Assembly (NCBI RefSeq): GCF_014648695.1
Contig: NZ_BMRP01000010.1
Location: 168,274-232,273, forward strand
DNA length: 64,000 nucleotides
Reading direction: 5' to 3'
Origin: Streptomyces albospinus
Lineage (GTDB): Bacteria > Actinomycetota > Actinomycetes > Streptomycetales > Streptomycetaceae
This document shows, piece by piece, positions 1 through 8,976 of this stretch. Below the pieces are notes generated by a model. The model did no database searches. It saw only the letters and a list, made by a program, of their open reading frames with translations, and was not told the DNA's origin. The translations under genes were made by a program, and so were the position numbers. The stretch's first letter is position 1. Each line of letters opens with the position of its first letter.

Positions 1-535
1 ACTGCACCGGATACGCCGCCACGCTCAGCCGGAGGGTGAGGACAGGCGCTTCGTCCGGGCCCCAGGTCACCGTCACCGATCCGGTGCGCGCGGCCCGCAC
101 GGTGACGCGGGTGGCCCCGTTCCGGCCGGTGGCGGTCGACGTCACCATGGCCAGCATCGGATTGCTGCTGTGCGGCTGCGGCCAGGCGCTCTCGGAGCGG
201 GGCTCCAGAACCACGGTCACCGTCGCGCCGGGGCGAACACAGAGGTCCCGGACGGAGGCGTCCCCGGGGCCGTGGGTGACGGTGGCCGAGCCGGCGACAC
301 AGCCCGGTGACGCCGAGGTCGTCCCGGGGGGCGTCGAGCTTCCCGCCGGGGGAGACGACGTCGGCGGCGTGGTGAGCGGATCGACGGAAGGGCGCGGCGG
401 TGCGGGGTGCGCCCGCGAGTCGCTGCCGCCACCTCCGCAGGCGGTCAGGACACAGGAGACGGCAACCAGGACAGCTCCGAACCAAGGCCGGACCGGCCCG
501 TGCCCCGGGCGACGACTGCCGTGCTCCACCGCCAC
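1..535 (-). CDS. Secreted lipoprotein, C-terminus beyond window edge
   Basis: The minus strand is open from a GTG at 535 to the window edge, so the C-terminus is missing. GAGGAGG lies about 7 nt before the GTG. The N-terminus has a basic stretch, a short hydrophobic segment and a lipobox (VLTAC, Cys near residue 34), followed by a Gly/Ser/Pro/Thr-rich linker as in membrane-anchored lipoproteins. The visible mature part (roughly residues 70-178) is beta-rich, with many Thr/Val codons and a Cys pair. I recognise no enzyme family; a small extracellular binding or cupredoxin-like fold is possible but unproven. The opposite-strand reading frames here lack a signal and look like shadows. Confidence 0.72.
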   Translation of the reverse strand, partial: MAVEHGSRRPGHGPVRPWFGAVLVAVSCVLTACGGGGSDSRAHPAPPRPSVDPLTTPPTSSPPAGSSTPPGTTSASPGCVAGSATVTHGPGDASVRDLCVRPGATVTVVLEPRSESAWPQPHSSNPMLAMVTSTATGRNGATRVTVRAARTGSVTVTWGPDEAPVLTLRLSVAAYPVQ

Positions 536-866
536 CGCTGCCTCCTCACCCCACCGCACGCCACTGTGACGTCCTGGCCGACGGTCCGGTTCCCGGCCGT
601 TCCCCTTCAGATGCCTGACCGACACCGACTCGCCGCGGCAGGCCGCCGCCCGCGCCGACGACGGCACCACACCCGCCCACCGGCACCGGGCCACCGACAC
701 TCCGCTCGGGCTCCTCACCGGGCAGGCCGACCACCACCACTGAGGATCGTGCATCGTGACGTCGCAGGTAACGGCTCTGGCGTGCGCGGGCATCAGGAAG
801 CCCGTGCAGGTCGCGGGCGCAAGCCCGCCGCCGAGATGACCGGGCCGGTGGAGCCGACGAGTGGGG

Positions 867-907
867 CGAGTGCGGCACCGGAACGCCGGGATCCGGTGCC
901 GCACTCG
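867..907. terminator. Strong hairpin downstream of helR
   Basis: Perfect 16-bp arms (867-882 and 892-907, CGAGTGCGGCACCGGA and its complement) enclose a 9-nt loop. It lies about 98 nt past the helR stop, where a terminator is expected. There is no long U-tract, as is common in Streptomyces. The rest of 536-1004 shows no convincing gene. Confidence 0.6.
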
Positions 908-1004
908 GCGACGCTCAAGCCCAACCGGGCATCTGACGCCGGCGGTTTCCTTCGATGGTGGTCCTCAAGATCGTCGTGCGCCGATCACGCTGTCCCGGCC
1001 GCTG

Positions 1005-3158
1005 TCAGGAGCTCGTGAGGATGACGAGTTGCCGGGTCGCTCGGGTCATGGCGACATAGCGGTCGACTGCTCCTTCGACACCCTCGCCGAACGCCTCGGG
1101 GTCGATGAGGACGACCAGGTCGAACTCAAGCCCCTTCGACAGCGCGGGGGTGAGTGACCGCACGCGGGACGTCGCCCGGAACGTGGGATCGCCGATGACG
1201 CAGGCGATCCCGTCCTCATGCGCGGCGAGCCAGGAGTCGAGGACCGCGTCCAGGTCCGCAACGGATCCGTGGACGACGGGGATGCCGCTGCTGCGGACGG
1301 AGGTCGGCACATTGGCGTCCGGGAGCGCGGCCCGGATGACCGGCTCGGCTTCCGTCATGACCTCTTCCGGGGTCCGGTAGTTGATGCTCAGGGAGGCCAC
1401 GTCGGTCCGGTCGAGCCCGATCCGCTCCAGCCGTTCCTGCCACGACTCCGTGAATCCGTGCCGGGCCTGGGCACGGTCCCCGACGATGGTGAAGCTCCGG
1501 GAGGGGCAGCGGAGCAGCAGCATCTGCCACTCCGCGTCGGTCAGTTCCTGGGCCTCGTCCACGACGATATGCGCGAACGGGCCGGCGAGTCGGTCCGGGT
1601 CGGCGCCGGGGAGGGCGGTCTCGTCGACCAGGGTGTCCTGAAGGTCCTGTCCGAGCAGCATCGTCACCGCGCCCTCACCGTCGGCATCGGCTGCGACGAT
1701 GTTGCCGATGACGTCGGCCATGCGCTCGCGCTCGGCGGCGACAGCGGCCTTGCGCCGACGGCTTCGCCGTGCCGCCTCCGGGTCGCCGAGCCGCTGCCGT
1801 GCCGCGTCCAGGAGCGGCAGGTCCGACGCCGTCCAGTCCTGGGGTGCTTCCTTGCGCTTCAACTTGCGAACCTCGTCGCCGCTGAGCCAGGGAGCGCACA
1901 TCCGCAGATAGGCGGGTACCGACCACAAGTCCCCGACGAGGTCGGCCGCTTCGAGCAGCGGCCACGCGCGGTTGAGGGTGGTGACCAGCTCCTCGTCGTG
2001 CCGCAGCGACCTGCCGAACCGGTCGGGCGAGACCTCGTCGCCGTCGTACTTGTCCAGCAGGATCGCGACCAGCTCCTCCCATATCTGCTCGCGCGCCTCG
2101 TTGTGCGGAGTGCCTGGTCCTGGTGCTTGGAACGCCTCGGCCCAGTCGTCGGCGCTCAGCCAGATGTCGGCCCAGTCGGTGGTGACCGTCATCCCCTCGG
2201 AGGGCGGCTCCTCGTAGAACCTGACGGCCGTCTCGATCGCCTTCACCATCTCCGCTGACGACTTCAGCCGGGCCACGTCCGGGTCGCTCTCGCTCACTGC
2301 GCCGGCTCCCTCGGCGACGAGTTCCCGCACGGTGCAGGTCTGCACGCCCTCCTCTCCGAGGCTGGGAAGGACGTCGGCGACGTAGTCCAGGTAAGGCTGG
2401 TGCGGACCGACGAACAACACGCCGCCCCGACGGTGACCGAGGCGAGGGTCGGAGTAGAGGAGGTAGGCCGAGCGGTGCAGAGCGACGACGGTCTTCCCCG
2501 TGCCCGGACCGCCGTCGACGACGAGGGCGCCACGGGACCCGGCCCGGATGATGGCGTCCTGGTCGGCCTGGATGGTGCCGAGCACGTCGCGCATCCGGGG
2601 CGACCGGTTGCTGCCCAGGCTGGCGATGAAGGCGGACTGGTCGTCGAGCGCGGCGTGCCGCTCCAGCCCGTCGGCGGTGAACACCTCGTCCCAGTAGTCG
2701 CTGATCCGGCCGCCGGACCAGCGATACCTGCGGCGGCTCGTCAGACCCGTCGGGTTGGCGTGGGTCGCCGCGAAGAACGGCTCGGCCGCGGGGGAGCGCC
2801 AGTCGACCAGCAGTCGACGTCCGGTGCTGTCGGTGAGACCGAGCCGTCCGACATACACGGGCTCGGGGTCGTCCGCGGTGACCATGCGCCCGAGGCACAG
2901 GTCCAGACCGAAGCGGCGCAAGGCGCGCAGACGGCCGGTCAGCCGGTGGACCTCCGCGTCCCGCTCCATCGCGTCCCGGCCGACGCCGCCGGGCGCCTTG
3001 AGCGCGGCGTCGAGGCGGTCGGACAGCTCGGCGATCGCCTGCTCAAGGCTCTCCGCGATGGCCGCGAAGTGCTTCTCGTCGTCGGCGATCAGCGTCGCGT
3101 CGGCCTTGGCGGAGAGGCGGTCGGGAAGGTTGAACGCACTGGTGGTCAGGGGGGTCAT
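1005..3158 (-). CDS. helR: HelD-family RNA polymerase recycling ATPase, HelR type
   Basis: 717-residue superfamily-1 helicase-like ATPase. HelR proteins bind RNA polymerase, eject stalled or rifamycin-bound complexes, and confer rifamycin tolerance (known for the family). Visible parts are a charged N-terminal coiled coil (about 15-70), a Walker A motif GGPGTGKT near residue 216, the DEAQE Walker B near 533, a GDRAQ motif after it, and the superfamily-1 C-terminal end (YVAMTRATRQLVIL). The length is normal. I chose the ATG at 3158 because the family N-terminus (MTPLTTSAF) begins there and GGAG lies about 12 nt upstream; an open frame continues upstream but is not family-like. A near-consensus rifamycin-associated element lies about 208 nt upstream, so rifamycin induction is likely. 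Confidence 0.93.
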   Translation of the reverse strand: MTPLTTSAFNLPDRLSAKADATLIADDEKHFAAIAESLEQAIAELSDRLDAALKAPGGVGRDAMERDAEVHRLTGRLRALRRFGLDLCLGRMVTADDPEPVYVGRLGLTDSTGRRLLVDWRSPAAEPFFAATHANPTGLTSRRRYRWSGGRISDYWDEVFTADGLERHAALDDQSAFIASLGSNRSPRMRDVLGTIQADQDAIIRAGSRGALVVDGGPGTGKTVVALHRSAYLLYSDPRLGHRRGGVLFVGPHQPYLDYVADVLPSLGEEGVQTCTVRELVAEGAGAVSESDPDVARLKSSAEMVKAIETAVRFYEEPPSEGMTVTTDWADIWLSADDWAEAFQAPGPGTPHNEAREQIWEELVAILLDKYDGDEVSPDRFGRSLRHDEELVTTLNRAWPLLEAADLVGDLWSVPAYLRMCAPWLSGDEVRKLKRKEAPQDWTASDLPLLDAARQRLGDPEAARRSRRRKAAVAAERERMADVIGNIVAADADGEGAVTMLLGQDLQDTLVDETALPGADPDRLAGPFAHIVVDEAQELTDAEWQMLLLRCPSRSFTIVGDRAQARHGFTESWQERLERIGLDRTDVASLSINYRTPEEVMTEAEPVIRAALPDANVPTSVRSSGIPVVHGSVADLDAVLDSWLAAHEDGIACVIGDPTFRATSRVRSLTPALSKGLEFDLVVLIDPEAFGEGVEGAVDRYVAMTRATRQLVILTSS

Positions 3159-3366
3159 GTCATCAGCTCCGATCCGAGGCCGCGTCCGCGAATTCCCACG
3201 GTGCGCACACCCGCACCCCGGCGCCGAGCGCCCGCGACGGCAGTGCGAGTCCCACCACCGGCTCGACGCCGGCGCCTGACTCAAAGACCGGCAAAACCAC
3301 ACGCACTTCGTGAATCTCCCTTTTCCCCAGGTTCTGGCTTCGGCCAGTGATTTTGCGGCATGACCA

Positions 3367-3385
3367 GGGGCTTGCCGCAAGCCCC
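3367..3385 (-). promoter_or_regulatory. Rifamycin-associated element (RAE) upstream of helR
   Basis: The 19-nt palindrome reads GGGGCTTGCGGCAAGCCCC on the helR coding strand. It matches the RAE I recall (GGGGCTTGCGGCAAGGCCC) at 18 of 19 positions. RAEs precede rifamycin-inducible genes in actinomycetes, including helR and rifamycin-inactivating enzymes. Here it sits 208 nt before the helR start. Confidence 0.85.
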
Positions 3386-3408
3386 CCGGTGCGCTATATG
3401 TTGAGAGT

Positions 3409-3434
3409 GGCAAGGAGTGGGTACTCTCCTTGCC
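3409..3434. repeat. Inverted repeat, 9-bp arms
   Basis: Arms GGCAAGGAG and CTCCTTGCC are separated by 8 nt. It lies just upstream of the RAE with respect to helR, and about 350 nt beyond the stop of the monooxygenase gene. It could be an operator or the terminator of the monooxygenase operon; nothing decides between them. Confidence 0.35.
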
Positions 3435-3466
3435 CCTTCTTGTGAGCAGGGATTCTCGCCAGACTC

Positions 3467-3706
3467 TTGTCAGCATCCGTCACCGGGGCCGCCGGACGCG
3501 GTGCCTGTCCTCGCATAGCCAGGACGCCCCTGGTCGATCGATCCCACCCTGAGGAGCTGGCCGTCGGCGTCGCGCCCGCGTTCATGGCCGCCGTGCCCGC
3601 ACCGGCGGCCCCGGTGGCGGAGGCACCGGCGGTGCGGACCCGGGAGACGGCGGCTGAGGGGGACCGCCGCGCGCTCGCCGTGCATCGGGCCCTTCCGTCC
3701 GTGTAG
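3467..3706 (+). CDS. Possible small protein, unknown
   Basis: 79-residue open frame with GC-rich third positions in its second half and an Ala/Pro/Val-rich centre. There is no clear Shine-Dalgarno site, signal peptide or recognised domain. It fills an otherwise empty 3386-3782 gap between two genes on the other strand and may be chance. Coding is doubtful. Confidence 0.2.
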   Translation: MSASVTGAAGRGACPRIARTPLVDRSHPEELAVGVAPAFMAAVPAPAAPVAEAPAVRTRETAAEGDRRALAVHRALPSV

Positions 3707-3782
3707 GGGAACGGCGGCCGACGAAACGCGGAGGCGGTCGAGACCTGACCGGGAACATGCTCCATGAGGGGGGCCTGGCCGG

Positions 3783-5291
3783 TCAGCCCGATGCGTCAAC
3801 GGCTCTGCTCGGTCCGCCACTTCGTACGGTTGGGTTTCGGGGCGCACCGAACCAACGGGTGAGGGCGGCGCGCAGGCCGTCCGCGTCGTCATCCCGGCCG
3901 GCCCAGCAGACGTACCCGTCCGGGCGGACCAGCAACGCCTCGCCGCTGTCGGCCGCAGGCCCGCGGTCGGGACGGACGATCCGGCCCGCCCAGCCGGCCG
4001 CCGCGGCGGCGACCGCTGATGCGGCGTCGGCCAGCAGGGTTCCGTGGCCGGACGGCAGCCGGAGGCCGGGCGCCCGCGCCCCCAGCAGCGGGTGATCCGG
4101 CGCGCCGGGCATCGGGTAGCGGATGTCCGTGCCGGCGATCATGGCGGCTACGCGGCGGTTGGCCTCCGGTGCGGTGAGCAGGTCGGCGAGCAGCTCGCGC
4201 ACCGCCACGGCGTCCGGGTCGGGGAGCGTCAGGACCATCTGGGCGCGGGTGTTGGCCAGCACCCGGGCGCCGACCGGGTGCCGCTCGGCATGGTAGGTGG
4301 CCAGCAGCCCGTCCGGGGCCCATCCACGGGTCACGGCGGCCAGCTTCCAGCCCAGGTTGAACGCGTCCTGCATGCCGAGGTTGAGGCCCTGCCCGCCGGC
4401 GGGGGCGTGGATGTGGGCGGCGTCACCGGCCAGCAGCACCCGGCCGTCGGCGTACCGCTCGGCCTGCCGGGAGGCGTCGGTGAAGCGGGACGCCCAGCGG
4501 ATGGCGCGCAGTTCGCGCGGCGGGCCGGGGCAGCGGGCCAGGGCCGCGCGCACCTCGTCCGCGGTGACCGGGGCGTCGCGGTCGACGCCCTGCTGCTCGG
4601 GGCCGCCGAGGATCAGCCGGTGCACGCCGCCGCCGAGCGGGAGCAGGAAGGCGACACCCGCGGGGTCCGGGCTGAGGTCGGGCAGGCGCCAGGGCTCACC
4701 GGAGCCGTCGGACTCGCCCTGCGCAGCGGCGAGTTCGACGTCGGCGACGGCCATGCCGACCCGGCCGTCCCGCCCCGGGAAGGGCATGCCCAGGACGCGG
4801 CGCACCGTACTGCGCCCGCCGTCCGCGCCCACGAGGTACGCGGCTCGGACGGTGCACTCGGCGCCATCGGGCCCGAGGAGGGTGGTGGTGACACCGTCCT
4901 CGTCCTGCCGGAACGACGTCAACTCCCGTCCCCGCAGCACCGGAACGCCGTACTCGGCGAGGTGGTCCTCCAAGAACTCCTCGACCCGGGCCTGCGGGAT
5001 GCCGACCTGGTGGGGGAACGTGGTGTCCAGCGCGCTGTAGTCGAGCGGCAGCCCGGCGAAGTGGCCGGCGGGGAGGAGGGCCAGCGACCGGTCCAGGACC
5101 GGCTCCAGCCAGCCTCGGCAGTCCAGCACCTCGGCGGTGCGCGGCTGTAGGTTGAGCGCCTTGGACTGGCCGGTCCGCTGGGGCAGCCGCTCCACGACGG
5201 CGGCCCGTACTCCGGCCAGGCCCAGCTCGTTGGCGAGCAGCAGACCGGTCGGGCCCGCCCCCGCGATCAGCACCTCGATGTCGGTGTTCAC
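3783..5291 (-). CDS. FAD-dependent aromatic hydroxylase (PheA/TfdB, polyketide hydroxylase type)
   Basis: 502-residue group A flavoprotein monooxygenase. It should hydroxylate an aromatic or polyketide-like substrate using FAD, NAD(P)H and oxygen. Visible motifs are the dinucleotide-binding GAGPTG at residues 10-15, the DGGRSTVRR segment near 154, and [16 protein letters not shown] near 285 that contacts FAD; a small C-terminal thioredoxin-like part follows. The GTG at 5291 has AGGGGGA at the right spacing; the longer frame upstream overlaps the membrane-protein gene. It starts 8 nt after that gene, in an operon led by a tetR regulator. A rifamycin-inactivating monooxygenase is possible given nearby helR, but the sequence looks more like aromatic polyketide hydroxylases. 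Confidence 0.88.
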   Translation of the reverse strand: MNTDIEVLIAGAGPTGLLLANELGLAGVRAAVVERLPQRTGQSKALNLQPRTAEVLDCRGWLEPVLDRSLALLPAGHFAGLPLDYSALDTTFPHQVGIPQARVEEFLEDHLAEYGVPVLRGRELTSFRQDEDGVTTTLLGPDGAECTVRAAYLVGADGGRSTVRRVLGMPFPGRDGRVGMAVADVELAAAQGESDGSGEPWRLPDLSPDPAGVAFLLPLGGGVHRLILGGPEQQGVDRDAPVTADEVRAALARCPGPPRELRAIRWASRFTDASRQAERYADGRVLLAGDAAHIHAPAGGQGLNLGMQDAFNLGWKLAAVTRGWAPDGLLATYHAERHPVGARVLANTRAQMVLTLPDPDAVAVRELLADLLTAPEANRRVAAMIAGTDIRYPMPGAPDHPLLGARAPGLRLPSGHGTLLADAASAVAAAAAGWAGRIVRPDRGPAADSGEALLVRPDGYVCWAGRDDDADGLRAALTRWFGAPRNPTVRSGGPSRAVDASG

Positions 5292-5299
5292 GGTTCCCC

Positions 5300-5989
5300 C
5301 TACAGCTTCATGCCGTGCCGGGTGAGGTACCAGTTGTGCCAGGTGAGCAGCCCGCCGAGCATCACCAGCCACAGCACGGTGCTGGTGAGCGGGAAGGAGT
5401 CCACCGGGATCGTGTACGCCAGAACCACCCGCAGCACCGCGTCGAGCAGGAAGACCGCACCCCACACCGCCGTGACCAGCCGCAGGTGGTGACGGAACAT
5501 CGGCTCCGTGTCCCACCGCGCCTCCCATTCCACCAGTCCGGCTTCGCCGACCTTGGCGATGACGATGCCGCGCGAGGCCGTCATGATGAACGGACGCCGG
5601 GTGAGCAGCGTGCCGAGCACCCAGAGCCCGATCGCGGCGGTCAGCCAGCTGTCCCTGATCATCAGCACCCGCGGGCTGCCGGTGATCAGGGACAGCAGTG
5701 TGCCGACCACCACCAGGCTCAGCGTGAACACCGCCATCGCTTCCACGCGCCGCTGCCGCACGATGCCGTAAACGATCCACGGCAGCAGCAACAGACCGCT
5801 GACGGCCATCGAGAGCCACTGGCCGGCGCCGGCCGCGCGCAGCCCGTAGTAGGAACCGAGCGGGAGGACGAGCTCGAAGAGCAGCTGCGCGGCGAGCCGC
5901 CGGCGCAGAGCCACTGTGCGGCGCCGGGCGGACGCGGCTTCCCCGTCCGTGTCGGTCTGCGGTGTCTGCTGTGTCTGCTGTGTTGCCAT
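5300..5989 (-). CDS. VC0807-like integral membrane protein
   Basis: 229-residue membrane protein with about six hydrophobic segments between residues 30 and 225 and a polar, Gln/Thr-rich N-terminal tail. It resembles the VC0807 family of uncharacterised membrane proteins that often accompany TetR regulators. The ATG at 5989 has GGGGGAA 6 nt upstream; an in-frame ATG lies 10 codons earlier. It is 26 nt downstream of tetR and 8 nt upstream of the monooxygenase, so the three genes probably form one transcript. It may export or exclude the compound sensed by the regulator (inference). Confidence 0.78.
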   Translation of the reverse strand: MATQQTQQTPQTDTDGEAASARRRTVALRRRLAAQLLFELVLPLGSYYGLRAAGAGQWLSMAVSGLLLLPWIVYGIVRQRRVEAMAVFTLSLVVVGTLLSLITGSPRVLMIRDSWLTAAIGLWVLGTLLTRRPFIMTASRGIVIAKVGEAGLVEWEARWDTEPMFRHHLRLVTAVWGAVFLLDAVLRVVLAYTIPVDSFPLTSTVLWLVMLGGLLTWHNWYLTRHGMKL

Positions 5990-6015
5990 GGTGTGTTCCC
6001 CCGTTATCGCTGTGG

Positions 6016-6660
6016 TCATGACGTGCTTCTGGTGGCGCGGTCGAACAGGTCCGCCAACTCCCGGCCGGCGGCCCGCACATCGAGCTCGGGATCGTGGGTG
6101 GCGCGGCGCACCACGTCGTCGATGGCGGCACGGATCGCCCGCATCATCACCCACGGGTCGAAGTCGCAGAACTCGCCCGCGCGTTGCGCCTTGCGGATCT
6201 GCTCCACCTGGACGGTGAGGTTCGCCTCCGTGGTGTCGAGGAAGGCCACCATGCCGGGGGAGCCGCCGGGGAGGCTGGAGAGGATCTCGGTGATCGCCGC
6301 GAGGTGGTTCGGGTACTCGGCGCACAGGTCGAGGTTGCTCTCGATGGAGGCGCGCAGGCGGCCCGCGTAACTCTCGTGGGCTTCGATGCGGGGGCGGACG
6401 TACCCCTCCGCGAGCCGCATCACCTCGGCGACGACCTCGCGCATCAGGTCGTCCCGGCCGTCGAAGTGGTAGGAGATCATCCCCGTGCTGCTCAGCCCGG
6501 CGCGTTCCGCGATCTTCGCGAACGAGGCCCGGTGGTACCCGACTTCGGCGATGACGTCGATCGCCGCGGCGACGATCTGGGCGCGGCGGCCCGTCTCCGT
6601 GAAGGAGGACTTGCTCTTCCGCCCCGCCTTTTGCTTGGACGAGCTATTCCTTGCTTGCAT
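6016..6660 (-). CDS. TetR-family repressor, first gene of the operon
   Basis: 214 residues. The N-terminal helix-turn-helix spans about residues 22-68 ([19 protein letters not shown] ... [11 protein letters not shown]), followed by a helical ligand-binding domain. The first 18 residues are Lys/Ser/Arg-rich. The ATG at 6660 has no Shine-Dalgarno site. A -35/-10 pair places transcription start at or next to this ATG, so the mRNA is probably leaderless. Three copies of one inverted repeat overlap the promoter and first codons, which points to autorepression of tetR, the membrane protein and the monooxygenase. Confidence 0.9.
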   Translation of the reverse strand: MQARNSSSKQKAGRKSKSSFTETGRRAQIVAAAIDVIAEVGYHRASFAKIAERAGLSSTGMISYHFDGRDDLMREVVAEVMRLAEGYVRPRIEAHESYAGRLRASIESNLDLCAEYPNHLAAITEILSSLPGGSPGMVAFLDTTEANLTVQVEQIRKAQRAGEFCDFDPWVMMRAIRAAIDDVVRRATHDPELDVRAAGRELADLFDRATRSTS

Positions 6661-6696
6661 GAGCAAGAAGATAGCGCGGTTTGCTCGCCCAAGCAA
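6631..6696 (-). promoter_or_regulatory. tetR promoter with three TTGCT-N6-AGCAA operators
   Basis: Perfect sites TTGCT-N6-AGCAA lie at 6651-6666 and 6681-6696, and a one-mismatch site (TTGCT-N6-AGCTA) at 6631-6646. On the minus strand a -35 TTGCTT (6696-6691), a 17-nt spacer and a -10 TATCTT (6673-6668) sit 7 nt before the ATG at 6660, as expected for a leaderless start. The 6681 site covers the -35; the 6651 site covers the start codon. Confidence 0.72.
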
Positions 6697-7319
6697 GAAG
6701 CGGTGCCGCGACTGCCCGTGCTGCGATGCGGCGTAGCGCGGTGCGGCGCCCGCGGCCCGCACCGGACATGCGGCCGACGCAGCCTGCGGGGCGCGTGCGG
6801 CAGCTACGAACGGGCCGCTGTCGAGCAGGCGGGCAAGCTGCGCATCCAGCTCTCGCGGCGCGCCGAGGGCCTTGCCGTCATCCTGGGGCCCGCCTGAAGC
6901 AACACGCTCCGGCCGCCCGCACCTCAACCCCGGCGTCATCTCTCGACCGACACCGCCGACGCGTACGGAGCTGACTGACCGCCGCTGCCAGGCGTCACCA
7001 GGAGGAGCGCACCGGCCGGCTCGGTCGTGGTGGGCGTGGTGGCGCTGGTTTCGGATGCGATCACTGCGGAGGATGCGCGGCGTCGGGGGAGCGGTCACTG
7101 ATCTGCCGTCAGTATCCTGCGGTGTTTCCGCGGGAGATGACGTGGTGGTGTACGTGCCGCAAGCACAGCGGTCCACGCCCGATGAGGCCTCGGCCTGGGC
7201 CTGCCCTGCCTCACGCAGTGGTGGATGGCGGCTGATCGTCGTCGTGCGAGCGCCTTGACCGGCGCCAGTCGAGGCGACTTCCGTCCGGCGCGAAACCCGC
7301 TTCGGGCGTCGCCAGGAGG
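6697..7319. other. Gap of about 620 bp without a recognisable gene
   Basis: It lies between the tetR promoter and the end of marR. Open frames exist on both strands but have no family resemblance, no start signals and codon use typical of shadows. I see no repeats or RNA genes here. Confidence 0.5.
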
Positions 7320-7799
7320 TCAGGTCCGGGTGTGGTGGTCCAGTAGGCGGGTGAGCAACTGCACGAACTGGTCGCGTTCGGCCGGGCTCAGCGGCGCGAG
7401 CAGTTCGTCGTGGAGGTCGTCCAGGACCTTGTCGAGGCGGCGCAGGTGACGGCGGCCTCGGGCGGAGATGGTGATGATGTTGCGGCGTCGGTCGTCGGGA
7501 TCCGGTGCCCGCTCGACGAGGTCGCGCTCGGCCAGTTCGTTGAGCACGCCGACCATGTCGCTGCGGTAGATGCCGGAGCGCCGACTCAGCGTCGCTTGGC
7601 TTCCGGACCCGTGTTCCTGTAGCGAAGCGAGCACGGCGTAGTGCCACTTGCGGGCGTCGACCTGGGCCAGCCCTTCGGTGATCAGCCGGTCCGACTGCAT
7701 GGTCAGCTGCGAGAGCAGTCGGCTCGCCCGTCGACGCAGCCTGTCGGGCGTCTTGGGCGCGACGTCATCGGGCAGGCCCGCGGCTTCGGCTCTGGTCAT
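7320..7799 (-). CDS. MarR-family transcriptional regulator
   Basis: 159 residues with the MarR winged-helix layout: an N-terminal dimer helix, a helix-turn-helix around 65-90 (SQATLSRRSGIYRSDMVGVL), and a wing with the family Asp-Arg pair (DPDDRRR) near 100. The C-terminal helices complete the dimer. The ATG at 7799 has AGGAT about 11 nt upstream. It is transcribed away from a dienelactone-hydrolase gene, and two related palindromes fill the gap, so it probably represses itself and the hydrolase until a small aromatic or electrophilic ligand binds (inference from MarR pairs). Confidence 0.9.
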   Translation of the reverse strand: MTRAEAAGLPDDVAPKTPDRLRRRASRLLSQLTMQSDRLITEGLAQVDARKWHYAVLASLQEHGSGSQATLSRRSGIYRSDMVGVLNELAERDLVERAPDPDDRRRNIITISARGRRHLRRLDKVLDDLHDELLAPLSPAERDQFVQLLTRLLDHHTRT

Positions 7800-7819
7800 G
7801 GCGCCAATCCTACCCGTTG

Positions 7820-7885
7820 CGTTAGTCCAACTAACGATGTACGTTCACTCAGGCCAAAACCGTTAGTGCAATAAACGTTTATTGC
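7820..7885. promoter_or_regulatory. Paired MarR-type operators between marR and hydrolase
   Basis: Site 1 (7820-7836) is a perfect CGTTAGT-CCA-ACTAACG palindrome. Site 2 (7861-7877) matches it at 14 of 17 positions and overlaps an 18-bp perfect palindrome GCAATAAACGTTTATTGC (7868-7885). Both lie in the divergent intergenic space, where a MarR dimer would block both promoters. Confidence 0.75.
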
Positions 7886-7912
7886 GCGAACTCCGACGAA
7901 GGAAGCCCCGCC

Positions 7913-8647
7913 ATTCCCACCAAGACGCTCCAGATTCCCACCACGGACGGCCAGGCCGACGCCTTCGCCGCCTTCCCCGACCACGGCGATCGGCACCCAG
8001 GGGTGCTGCTGTACGCGGACGCCTTCGGCATCCGGCCCGTGCTGCGGGAGATGGCCCGCGAACTGGCCGGGCACGGCTACTACGTGCTCGTCCCCAACCT
8101 CTTCTACCGGCACGGCCCGGCACCGGTGGTCGAGCTTCCCGAGCACATCGGAGAAGAGGTCCGGCCCGCGCTCATCGACCAACTGATGCCCTTGATCGAG
8201 GCGCACACCGCCGAACGTGTCCTGAGCGATGCCGACGCCTACCTCAGGTTCCTCACCGCCCAGCCCGAGGTCGGCGCCGGACCGGTCGCGGTGACCGGCT
8301 ACTGCATAGGCGGCCTCCTGGCGATGCGCACCGCCGCGGCCCACCCCGGCCAGGTGGCCGCCGTCGCCGGATTCCACGGCCCCGTGGGCGCCGACGGGCC
8401 TGACGGCCTCTCCAAGCTCACCGCCCAGGTCCACCTCGGCCATGCCGAAACCGACATGACGCCCGAGGCCCTCGGCGAGCTCAACCAGGCCCTGGACGCC
8501 GCGGGTGTCGACTACACCTCCGAGATCTACCCCGGCACCATCCACGGCTTCACCATGTCCGACACCGACGCCTTCAACTCCGCCGCACTCCAGCGTCACT
8601 GGGACCGCCTGCTCCCCCTCCTCGGCCGCACGTTGGCCAACAGCTGA
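7913..8647 (+). CDS. Dienelactone hydrolase family protein, apparent ATT start
   Basis: 244-residue alpha/beta hydrolase. The nucleophile motif GYCIGG (Cys as in dienelactone hydrolases) lies near residue 130, and an HGF motif (catalytic His) near 206. The family opening (xPTKTLQIPT) begins at codon 7913, which is ATT where relatives I recall have ATG. GGAAG lies 8 nt upstream, and no in-frame ATG, GTG or TTG exists between the previous stop and there. A GTG at 8003 is in frame but would delete the first strands of the fold. Either ATT is used as a weak start or the gene lost its start by a point change. It is divergent from marR, which likely controls it. Confidence 0.8.
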   Translation: MPTKTLQIPTTDGQADAFAAFPDHGDRHPGVLLYADAFGIRPVLREMARELAGHGYYVLVPNLFYRHGPAPVVELPEHIGEEVRPALIDQLMPLIEAHTAERVLSDADAYLRFLTAQPEVGAGPVAVTGYCIGGLLAMRTAAAHPGQVAAVAGFHGPVGADGPDGLSKLTAQVHLGHAETDMTPEALGELNQALDAAGVDYTSEIYPGTIHGFTMSDTDAFNSAALQRHWDRLLPLLGRTLANS

Positions 8648-8667
8648 GGCGCCGGCCCGGAAACCGA

Positions 8668-8795
8668 ACCGGGCTGCTCGCCGCGCTTCTTGCCAGTCCG
8701 GATGACCAGCCGGCCGGCGATTTCGCGCAGGGAGAGCTCCTCCTCGTCGCGTAGGGGTGCGGCGGTGGCGATCATGCCGTTGTCGGCGACTGACA
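8668..8795 (-). pseudogene. Serine recombinase C-terminal fragment
   Basis: The minus strand encodes a short stretch (LRDEEELSLREIAGRLVIRT, then GKKRG) that matches the DNA-binding tail of the serine recombinase relic at 38.0-38.7 kb. The catalytic domain is absent. It is a leftover of a resolvase or integrase gene. Confidence 0.55.
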
Positions 8796-8976
8796 CCGCC
8801 GATCGCCCTGCGTGGAGGGCTGCCAAGCTCGGTAACGCGTGCGCTGCCTGACTCCTGCGGGGCACGACACCTGGCCTGGCAGAACACGCGACTGCAGCGT
8901 CGAGGCGGCAATAGCCCAGCTGGCCTAGAGTGCGCATCGCATGGTGACGCCGCTGTCGCTGACTCGTTGGCATGGC

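Noticed and set aside
1218-2258. Plus-strand frame over helR
   Set aside because: Shadow; helR motifs are unambiguous on the minus strand.
3783-6131. Longer version of the monooxygenase (782 codons)
   Set aside because: The extension overlaps the membrane-protein gene in another frame, and the FAD-binding start fits the GTG at 5291.
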